A stretch of 64,000 nt of DNA from contig JANFAH010000032.1 in the NCBI GenBank assembly GCA_024663395.1, forward strand, positions 620,001 to 684,000, in the 5' to 3' direction. The number at the start of each line of letters is the position of its first letter. Positions within the stretch are counted from its first letter, which is position 1. The notes beneath the pieces are model-generated. The model did no database searches and was not told the origin of the DNA. It saw nothing but the letters and a program-made list of their open reading frames with translations. The stretch is from Pisolithus tinctorius (Eukaryota; Basidiomycota; Agaricomycetes; Boletales; Pisolithaceae). Below, one piece after another: positions 54,068-64,000 of the stretch. The position numbers were made by a program, and so were the translations under genes.

Positions 54068-54683
54068 CGCCGTGACAAGGCCGGGTCCACAAAATAATTT
54101 CTGTGTAAATCCGCCGGGTAAATATACGTGCAAGTGCAAGGGCTCGAGAGTCAAGTCAATGATAATACTGCGGGGAAGGAACACAATAGGGGGATGGCGT
54201 TTCGCCGAACGAGCTTCAAAATATAGTGCTCACCACTTACCAGTGGCAGTAAGATTCTGGGCCGGGGTATAGACCTACGATTCCGCTTAGATGTCGCTAG
54301 TGTTCCGGCGCGCGTAGCAATGTCCTTCGATAAGCTGTCTCGGCTGTGTGTAAATGACAAGGGATCAAGGCGTGAATATTGAATCTTGAAACGTGCAGCA
54401 AGGGAGGGCTGGGTGTCTTTAGCATGTCTGCCGCACCGTTTCCTCGAGGCAGTTGGGTTGGTATCATTGTGATAGGCGCCTCCAGTGAAAATTAACCCTT
54501 GACCACAGACCTTCGGATTTGTTAATTGCGCCTTTCATCGTATAAGGGAACGTTCACACTCTGAGTATGTCCTCGCGTCGCTGAACAGTGAAGGACTTTG
54601 CAACTAGTCTCCCAAGCAACTAAGGAATACAGTCTATCATCTACACGTCCCGTGAGATATACGGTGGTATATTTCTAAGTACG
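54068..54683. other. Intergenic region upstream of GTPase paralog 2
   Basis: No supported gene. It contains the upstream region of the GTPase at 53333 and the 3' flank of the thioredoxin reductase. Confidence 0.5.
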
Positions 54684-55991
<1,308 letters not shown>

Positions 55992-56462
55992 GAATGATTT
56001 TGAGCGTGTTTCGGTGTTGAATAGGATGGAAGAAGAAGAAAGTGCGAATGCCCTGAGGGCCGAACGACAGCGTAATAACGAAAACAGTTTCGCTACTTAT
56101 TTGTAAACTCGCCGGTGATGGGACTCGTAAAGATCACCGAGCAACTGAGTAAGCAAATGGCACGTGACAAAGCATTGCACGTGATACTAGTGCTGGAAGA
56201 TATGTACCAGACGTGAACGGGAGGATTTCTTGTTCTACGTACGTAGTAGTAGGGAAATCCAGAAAAGCAAGTCCCCCATTGAAGTATTGAACGGTGGACA
56301 TTTGTTACTGCTGTGGGTGCTGCGGGTGATTGGATGGAGGTCATAATTACATAGCCAAACCCTAACCCCACGCTGCGTACGCTGCTCGCTCACCCTTGCT
56401 GCGTTTTGTCGGTATTAGTCCTAACACCGTCGCTCTTTCATTTCTATTCATATTCCTGCGGG
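55992..56462. promoter_or_regulatory. Divergent promoter region between TRR1 and the membrane protein gene
   Basis: 471 bp between two start codons on opposite strands. I see no sharp TATA box. A CCAAACCCTAACCCCA stretch near 56353 may be a regulatory element or chance. Confidence 0.5.
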
Positions 56463-57866
56463 ATGGACTACGACAGAAAATCAACAGTCTCGTCCTTCTA
56501 CGGTGCCCGACGCTCGACAGACGTCCTGAATGCAAATTCACCGGCAACAGGCCGCGGTGGCCAATACGCAGCGCCGTCAACCCGTCCCCGTGTCGATTCA
56601 GCGTCATCTTTCTATGCTGATCGTCAGTCCAGACCTTCTCACGACGTTCTCAGCCACCAGGGCCAGTCTGCAGGATATAACGCTTCTTCGTTTTTTGATG
56701 TTGGCCGCCAGGAACCAGTGAAAGGGGGTGCGGACGAGCAAGAGGAGGAAGAAGAAGAAGAAGGGGGGGAGCCTCAAGCGGACTCTTGGGACATTTATGC
56801 TGACTTTAACAACGTGGGACCTCGGTATAGCACAGCGTTCGGTGTCGGTCAGCGGCAGACCCAGGATTCCAAGTATGTGCACTTCTTTCATGGACACATC
56901 CCGAACTAGTGTTAACTAACTTCCGTTACCCTCACGTAGCTACCACCAACTCCCATCGTCGATCCCGAAAGCTGCACCAAAATCCGAGGTGGACGTAGAA
57001 AGTGCACTCGGCCCTGTTGAGTTGGTCACCGTTCCAGCGTTGGGTCCTGAATGGCAGCGCTCGGAACTCAAGAGCATGACCAAGTCTGGGAAGCGAGAAA
57101 TCAAAGGAGCAGAGAGGAAGGCCAAATGGAAAGCTTGGAACCGTGGCGATATCGGTCTCTTTGGCACAAAATGGTTTACAAAAAAATTCCTTGTCTTCTC
57201 CGTGTTTGGATTATGCGTACTGTAAGGGAATTTGGCGCTTTGGTCCGTTCGGCTTTTGCTGAACTATGGGACACCTACAGGATTGGCATTACACTCGCAA
57301 TTACCATCCCCCGAGTACCAGCGATCACCTTCAGCGGATCAAGCGCTCTTACACAGGAATCGGGTTCCTTCAATGATTCGATCCCGACCGAATTCTCGCG
57401 TTCCCCTGCCAACTTCTCTTTTCCTGCTTACGCTAATGTTCAGGTCGACACAACTAGCAACATCATCCCTATCACCTTCAACTCCGTTGGCGCCGAAGTA
57501 TGGTACACGAGCACGAGCATGCAGGTCGCAACAGGATACTTTGGAAAAAAGACTCTTCCAGCCAAATCCTTCCCTGTCATCCAGATACCTCTCAACTTCT
57601 CATATGTAGCCACTAACGACTCAGATCCCACCTGGGTCGCGTGGTATGACGCATGTAGAAACTCTGCAATCGATCAGAATGGCGTTCGACCTGGTACGTC
57701 TTATATATGTATTTTCGATCCCAGTTCACTGAGACTTGTTTCCGTAGGTGTCAACTTTGAGCTTATCCTTACAATGGACATAGCAGGGTTACCCAAGACC
57801 CAAACTGCTTCCGCGCAAGCGGCCAATGCGGACTGTCCTTTCGAACTTCCTGTTAACAGTCAATAG
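56463..57866 (+). CDS. Single-pass membrane protein with LEA_2-like extracellular domain
   Basis: Four exons join in phase: 56463-56872, 56940-57221, 57281-57693 and 57748-57866, giving 407 residues. The N-terminus is Ser-rich with SSFY repeats (STVSSFYGARR, SASSFYADRQ), then an acidic run (EQEEEEEEEGGE). After KWFTKKFLVFSVFGLCVL comes one membrane segment continuing over intron 2 (GITLAITIP). The C-terminal domain (FSRSPANFSFPAYANVQV, VATGYFGKKTLPAK, WVAWYDACRN) matches a conserved mushroom family resembling LEA type 2 folds. Probably a plasma-membrane or vacuolar type II protein; function unknown. Intact. Confidence 0.8.
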
Positions 57867-58696
57867 GATTCTTCCGTAGCATGTGGCACTCTACTTGCCC
57901 ATAGTCCCTTCTCTCTCCCTTCTACCACCCTCATTTTGTCATGTCATCTTGTTCTTTTTTCGGGGATATTCATTGTTTATCTGCTACAATATGCTAATAT
58001 TCATCGGACAACTTCAAATTCGACGGACTTCAATCGACCGCATAGTTTTGCTGCGTGCATTTGCGCACTTTGACTGTCTCACCAATGTCACTGTATGGGA
58101 AGCACTTTCCGCTATCTACCGACTAGCAGCAATTCACACAGATCAAGTTGCAAGCCTTGTTTCGGGGCTCATTGAACTCCCATCAATGGGGGTTTCATTT
58201 GAGCTGATACATTTTGGGAGTCTGCAAGTGATCCTATGTCCCATCTTTGCACTCCGAATCTTAAAGCTCGGAGTAGGAATCTGTTTGCCATCGTAACGTC
58301 CCGCATTTTTGCAGAAATGTCCTAACATGTTTACATCCTCATCTGCGGTGATACTGCCGCAGGCCCATCCTCTTCGCCGTTTACGACCCCATGGCATAAC
58401 AGACGCCGGGAGTCAGCGAGGTGTTGTAAAGCGTCCTGCTCTAGTACTCCTCCCGCTAATTTGTTAACCACCCGATATTGCTCGCCATTCGAATACTTGA
58501 ACAAGACACCAGTGATTCACGGCAGGCGTAAGTACAGGACAACACCCGGGAGATTGCCACGGTAAGTACATACATACATAATTGCTCCAGAGCGTAGCGA
58601 CTCCCTCACAGGTAGCTCTTGAAGTTTGTTACATGATCACGCTAGTTCTTTAACGACCGATTATAAGCTCTTCGTAAAATCCCTACACACATCATC
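57867..58696. other. Intergenic region
   Basis: Short unsupported frames only; 3' flanks of two convergent genes. Confidence 0.5.
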
Positions 58697-60454
58697 TCAC
58701 ATCTCTTTCTGCCTCCTCCCCCATCTTGACTCAGGCAAGTGCCATTCTCTGTCACCCATCTGGTCCCAATCACAATCAAACACAGTACCAATAGTTATTA
58801 GAGAGTATAACCCCTCCGGCGACATGTCCGTTCGTAAGACAGGCTTCCGTTGATGCTGGTTACATATCCAATGCCATCCAGGCTCATAATGCCCCACACC
58901 GACGATCTCCAAGTTTGGCATAATGGTGGAGATATATGCAGCGACATTGCTACTCTCCGAAACAGGCGACCCGTGAACCCCCATATACCTCACAGCAGTG
59001 TTCGGCACGGAGAGTCTGTTACCAAGATCTTTCGGAACAGGAACATGAGTTGCATCGAACGGGAGGGTAAAGTGCTTGAGTTTTCGGCAATGATATAGAA
59101 GAGTGGAAACTCCTCGTAGCGTGAGACGAACTGTAGGGCACACTCTGCCAAGATACGGAAATAGGTGGAATACCTCCAAGTGTGGCCATGATTTGACCAT
59201 ATCTTCCAAGTCACTGTCTGCGAGTGTCAGATTACGTGGTGCCATCAGTGCAATGACCCGGAGGTGAGGGAAAGCCTGGTAGAGTTCCAGCATCGGTCGC
59301 GGCCAAGCAGGAACAATTTCGTCATCGTTGTCATCGTCGTCATTGAAGTCACCACCGTCAGCGGGAACAGCGCTGAGAATCCAGAGGAATTCTAGATGCT
59401 TGCACCGTGATAAAATCAGAGAAGACACCTCAGTGAGTGTTCGCGAAATGTTGAAGTCATCTCCAGATACTGTAGAGAGGGTTATCTCAGTGACTTCACT
59501 GAGGGAAGTCCGAGGAGGAGGTTTGTGCACAGTACAATGGACTCGGAGCAGATACCGAGAGTGCGAAGTTGCGGGAAAAGGTTGTTGGTGGGACTTTCAG
59601 GCATCAGGCCAAGCCCATTAGGAAGATACATCCACAGCTGTCGCAATGCATTCAACTGAGCAAGACTGCCCAACAATTCCCAGGTATTCACGTAACACCT
59701 AACAATCTCCAGACGGGGGAGCTCGGAGACAGCGCTGGAACACGGAAACACATCCCCGCCAGGAATTTTTTCGACTCCGGTCTGGTCGGAACATGATCTC
59801 TCTATGCTTAACATGCGGACGTTCGGGTAAAGGCCTGGTATGGAAGAGATGCCGAGATAGCTGTAGATCCTAGGAATGTCAGATCGGAGAGCAGACAGGT
59901 GCCATCCCACAAGAAGAGAGCAGAAAACAAGGAAGGGTTTGAACTCAGTCGCGTCGATCCTTCCCATGTCAAGAGAAGTGGACACTTCCAATGATAATGC
60001 GCGAAAGTTTGGGAAAAGATAGCTTGCATGCTGTGGGGAGGCGAGGAACCGAAACCATTCGGGAACGCCCATCACGTAGCCATGGTCTAAAGGCACGGCG
60101 TTGAAGAACGTATGGAATCTACGGACACGGCTCGACAATCGCCGGACGGTGTTCCAGTCGTTGTCACTGAGCGCACCTAAGGTCAGGTACTGGCGCTGTT
60201 GGTCGTGTCATTCCATCTATCCAACCAACGAAGCAGCGGTAGCTCCTTACGTTGTTGCATGTATCTGTCATGATTTTTGCAGAAGATAGATTCTGCAAGA
60301 TAGGTTCCACGGCTTCCAGAGTCTCCCAGATAAGATCTGTCGCTGGCACATTGAAGGCGCGGCAGGTCCTGGCCAATGCACACAACGTCTGGCGACCTTC
60401 GGTGCATCGAAATACAAGTCTCAGAATTTCATCTACGCAGAGGCAAGAATGCAT
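58697..60454 (-). CDS. F-box/leucine-rich-repeat-like protein, possibly frameshifted
   Basis: Likely substrate adaptor of an SCF ubiquitin ligase. The first exon (60454-60251) has an F-box-like segment: CVDEILRLVFRCTEG, LCALARTCRAFNVPATDLIW. After an intron ending near 60177 comes a long region of degenerate Leu-rich repeats (LSSRVRRFHTFFNAVPLDHG, LRQLWMYLPNGLGLMP) down to about 59490. The C-terminal part continues in another frame from about 59530 (SLILSRCKHLEFLWILSA, WPHLEVFHLFP) to the stop at 58697. The switch at about 59500 is not explained by a normal-length intron, so a frameshift or very short intron is possible. A partial paralog lies at 63375-63950. Confidence 0.65.
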
Positions 60455-61205
60455 GACGACGGCAAGAAATGAGGGATTCTGATAGGAAACTTGCGCCACG
60501 CCGCACTTGCAACCCTGGCATGTAGCGCCACGGCTTCCTCACAGGTCTTGACGCATCCTTACATACCTTAACGTGGACAACGTTCCGCAACAAATGTACG
60601 TTCAACATCGTGTATGTTAATGGCCTTCAACACACCCATCAGATCTGTGTCATCTTCTTGCCATTTCCCTCACCTTGTCAAATCCACACCTCGGCCTCAA
60701 AATGGTATTCTGTACTGTGACAGTCTGGTGCATCATCAAAAGATTGTCAGCCAGAGAAAACCATTGGTCCGAAAGTGGCAATTTTCTTCAATTTTTGGTC
60801 GTTCTGCTGCATTCAAGTTTTCTCTTCCCGGGTATTTGTCCTTTATCATTCACACTGTACAGTGGGTCGCCAATGATGGCGGCCCGCTTCTTCCGAAGTC
60901 ATGCCCCCGTAGTTTTCTGCCTGCATTCCTGACAGCGTGGCCCTGCACACTGGAGACCCGTTACCTTTCTGACGCTTCCCACTTTCGGAATCATTGAGAG
61001 CCTTCGGTTAATAGGCCATACAATTGTGACGGGCGATATTGTCGAGAGTGCGACATGTGGTTCCTGCAGGGCGATTCCGTGATACTCTTTACTGCCTCAG
61101 CACTTGTTGTTTCCAAAGCATTTAAAATTTCAGCATCCAAGGACACCCAACAAATTCGAGGGTAGGTGAAGCGTACATGTATATAAAACGACTTATTGTC
61201 CATCA
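60455..61205. other. Intergenic region
   Basis: A plus-strand frame at 60614-60997 (127 codons) resembles nothing known and lacks support. Otherwise it is the upstream region of the F-box gene. Confidence 0.4.
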
Positions 61206-61209
61206 TCGT

Positions 61210-62731
61210 TCAGTCGTGCCATTGGGGCTCGTGAAACTTCCTTGGTACATCTCCTGAAACACGCTTCCGGACGTATTCTCCTGAATTGATGGTTTTCGTA
61301 TTTGGCTGGTCTCTCAGCGATACACAAGTTGGTAGGGCTGAAGGAAGTAAGCGATCTGAGTTCTGCAGCAGAAAGCAAAGGCCAACGTACCTCGACCTCG
61401 ACGTGGGGGGTCCGTACCGTTGAACAGCGGAATAGAGTAACGGGCGGATGCCGCTCCTATTGACCGCTCTATGCACGGCTGACCTAAATATGCCGTCTTT
61501 TTTCGGGGGGCGTATCTGAGGCAGAGGAATCAACATGTACGGTCAGAACGGTAGCTCACTCGTCCATCGTGAAAGCAGGTCGCCGATACTAAGCGTAATC
61601 AGTCCAGTAATTTGTGTAAAAATTCTCTCGGTTGGCACGTACTTGATGACCAGGGTACCGGGAATTGCGTGGCATTTATCCACTTCTTCTCCGAGTTCAG
61701 GATCTGGAGGGCCTGAATGCCGGGTTCTTGCCATAAGATGGTGAAACACTGGACATTGTTTCACTCATGTATTCGCAAAGCTGAATGCCTTGGTGAGAAT
61801 CCCTACCTCGAAACTGTAAAGAGGTATGTCAGGGCATATTCAAAAATACAAGTGGGATGCTCACTCTGAGTGGGCACCGATTCCGATGATACGATCGTCT
61901 TCGGGACCTGTTTGGGGGGGATAATGGAGTCCCCGCATGATTGGGCAACGCTTGAACTGAAAACCCTAAGTGGAAACCATAAATTTGTAAGCAATGACGG
62001 CATACCTTGTCATCAAAGTACGTCTCAGGGAGATCTGATGCAAGGGCAAAGAGGCGGTACAGGTCCTTTGCAACACCAAAAGCTGCGTGGCTTGATGACG
62101 GATCTGGGTTAGACGCTCTAACAGTACGCTGTTGTAAAACGTACTAGTAATTGACGAAGGCTTCACGGAACTCAGCGGGTTCCGAGGGCCATAGATTTTT
62201 AATAACCGTGGTATCGTCATCTGCTTTGTTGTCTTCGTCTTCCTTCGGTACCAGATCTTCCTTACCAATTACGAAACCTTCGTACAGATCACCTCTGTTG
62301 GCTGGGTCGATGTTGGAATCTAAAAGGGGCTCGTATCCTCTGTAATGTGGGCCTTTTCTATGGTGAAGCTTATCCTGATGAGGCAAAGATCAAGGCGATG
62401 TAGCACGTTGCGCTTACCTTCATCTTCGTCTCAGTTGGTAGAGCAAAGAAAGCTTTCATGGCCGAGAGGACCTTGTCGATTGTCTCTTCGGGTATACCAT
62501 GATTCTTGACTGCAAATAGCTTGTTGGAAAATGTTTAGTGTCAAGTCAGGAGGGTCTGTTCCCACTGTAAAAGAACCCAACACTCATGCATGCCTCTCTG
62601 ATCTGCTGAGCCAATGCAGCCCGTTCCTTAGGTGTCGACGCATGTCCTATATCGCTGTCTGAAAAGTGAATCCGAGTAGCACTAGGGGCAGTAGGGGACA
62701 GCGCACATAATGGGTATAGTATCGAAAGCAC
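61210..62731 (-). pseudogene. 2-oxoglutarate/Fe(II) oxygenase (isopenicillin-N-synthase-like), damaged
   Basis: Family of non-haem iron oxygenases with diverse small-molecule substrates. The N-terminal domain (AALAQQIREACMSVGFFY) is near 62620. It is followed by RKGPHYRGYEPLLDSNIDPA (62370-62300), IMRGLHYPPQTGP, and the iron-binding His of HxD at 61872-61870, where a 7-nt exon between two introns seems to supply the Asp-Phe-Glu context. Later come ILNSEKKWINA, IPGTLVI, GDLLSRWT, SAVHRAVNRSG (second iron His) and SGEYVRKRV. At least three single-base frame changes lie within 300 bp (after WINA, after NRSGI, in the C run before HVEVE). These make it a pseudogene, or reflect sequencing errors in homopolymers. 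First exon not resolved. Confidence 0.65.
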
Positions 62732-63374
62732 TGCTCACCGAAACCATAGATTCCACCAGTGACATCTTGGGTCTCAACCGTGGGGCTTTGTCTCACATCA
62801 TCCATATATGTATATACCGCTTAACTGATAAGAAATTGAAACCCCTTCCAGCGGAGCAAATATAACAGACCTTGAAGTTCCGATCATATATAGGAACTGC
62901 TTATGTACAGAACATGAGAATTGGGCTGCTGATTGGTGGTGACTCGGGAGATGTTTGATATTCGTATCAAGGGTGGTAGGTGCCCAATAATTGAATATTG
63001 ATGGCCTTATTTAATGCTCCTAGATCATATGCTGGAAGTCATTACTGCGAGTTCAAGTCTATAACACATCTCCAATGCGGTGACCCTCAGTTACTGGAGA
63101 GCCTGGCAGGGTTCCAACATAGCTTGCGTCCAAGCAGTGGGGAGTTTGATGACAGAGAAAAAAGCTGGTTCTAATCCAGAGGAATCTTAGATGCTTGCAT
63201 TTCGAAGAAACATATCAAATAGTGCTTGCAAAGGATCGCCAACATCTTGGTATTCTGGGTAGTAGATATGTATCTCAGTCACTTGACTGAGGGGAGATGG
63301 CGACTCAGAGACTACCCTGGAAAACAGATCCACGGGAATTCAGACTCTCCAGTCGAAATGTGGCCCTCTTATGC
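62732..63374. other. Intergenic region
   Basis: May contain a first exon of the oxygenase (a minus-strand ATG near 62806). Otherwise no supported gene. Confidence 0.4.
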
Positions 63375-63950
63375 TCAACACGCGGATGTTTGGGCAGAGT
63401 GCTGGTATAGAAGGGAGGTCGAGATAGGTGTAGGGTGTTGCTGGAATGTCAAATCGGAGCGCCAGCAGCGTGGACGCAGGAGAAGGCAGAAGAAACAAAT
63501 TATAGCCTGGAATTTTGTGTGAACATCGTCTGCTTTATGCCTACCACGAGAAACAGGCACTTCGAATGATAAGGCACGAAGGTCTGGGAAGAGAAAGGAG
63601 GTGAGGAACCGTATACAGAGGCACAGCATTGAAGTACGTATGGAATGTGCGAACACGGCTTGAGAGTCGCCGGACAATTCTCCAGTCTCTGTCACTGAGT
63701 GGATGTACCATGCCTATGCAAACAAGAAGAAACAATAGTAAGCACTTACATGTGTGTTCCCCATCGCTATAACTCTTGCTGAAGAAAGACTCTGCAAGAT
63801 AGGTTCGACAGCAGGCAGAGTCCCTCAGATCAGATCAGTAGCTGGTGGACTGAGCATGCGGCAAGTTCTGGCCAACGCACACAACGACAAGCGATTTTCT
63901 GATGTGTTCAAAGACGTGATGCATGATGGTGGTAAGTAGTAAACAGCTGA
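63375..63950 (-). pseudogene. Partial F-box protein paralog
   Basis: Minus-strand frames repeat segments of the gene at 58697-60454: LSDRDWRIVRRLSSRVRTFH then TYFNAVPLY, and FLFPDLRALSFEVPVSRG. The F-box exon end (63760-63880) also matches. Segments are shortened and in several frames, and the gene runs off the window, so it is a truncated or decayed copy. Confidence 0.6.
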
Positions 63951-64000
63951 AACTTGGGAACATACGTCTCACCATGGGCTTCCTGCATCACGTCGACCCC

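Noticed and set aside
60614..60997. A 127-codon plus-strand ORF
   Set aside because: No conserved motif, and the position fits the upstream region of the minus-strand F-box gene.

Overview
The window is nuclear DNA of a filamentous fungus, most probably an Agaricomycete (mushroom-forming basidiomycete). The evidence is genes cut by many 45-75 bp GT-AG introns, mushroom-type F-box/leucine-rich-repeat proteins, P-loop GTPase paralogs, chromodomain Ty3/gypsy elements and a Tad-like LINE. The species cannot be told from the sequence. No rRNA, tRNA or CRISPR array was recognised.

Layout. 1-6861: a complete Ty3/gypsy chromovirus (gypsy-1; 452-bp LTRs, TSD GTCTA). It lies inside a minisatellite-rich foldback-like element (FB-B), whose right end is at 7509. 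7510-15963: a decayed minus-strand LINE. It is split by a 2.9-kb near-perfect palindrome (FB-A, 7800-10721), by FB-B, and by an unresolved insertion of about 2 kb. 16020-18540: a relic of the gypsy-1 family and a Tc1/mariner-type palindrome (16702-18271, TA target). 18967-24347: a minus-strand P-loop GTPase gene with an apparent 3-kb intron filled by about 31 copies of an 82-bp repeat. 25.2-28.9 kb: a dispersed repeat, an RNA-binding-protein pseudogene and a MITE. 28952-32710: an apparently complete PIF/Harbinger transposon (Myb-like gene plus DDE nuclease). 33197-36040: a ten-exon secreted GH37 trehalase. 36.1-37.5 kb: repeats and a gene fragment. 37977-51379: a second chromovirus (gypsy-2; 289-bp LTRs, TSD CGAGT) with a 3.9-kb foldback element (FB-C, 47008-50884) inside its last ORF. 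51.4-64 kb: ordinary gene space, with two AIG1-like GTPases, thioredoxin reductase, a membrane-anchored LEA_2-like protein, an F-box protein, a damaged 2OG-Fe(II) oxygenase and an F-box fragment.

Main observations. (1) All 12 base differences between the paired LTRs of the two gypsy elements (5 and 7) are CpG transitions. All 11 internal stops in their otherwise open pol frames are TGA, which fits CGA to TGA decay at methylated CpG. The block from about 6.9 to 23.9 kb has almost lost CpG, with a fairly abrupt change near 24 kb. (2) Three foldback-like elements share CTTCAGTCA-type termini and are built largely of minisatellites. For two of them the insertion site can be read exactly, because removing the element plus one target copy restores a reading frame. 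(3) gypsy-1 carries an exact 11-nt self-primer match (275-285 against 467-477), as in Tf1/sushi elements. (4) Both gypsy elements carry an extra acidic-tailed ORF downstream of the chromodomain, in frame with pol. (5) Sequences flanking the GTPase gene lie side by side, without a gene, next to the trehalase.
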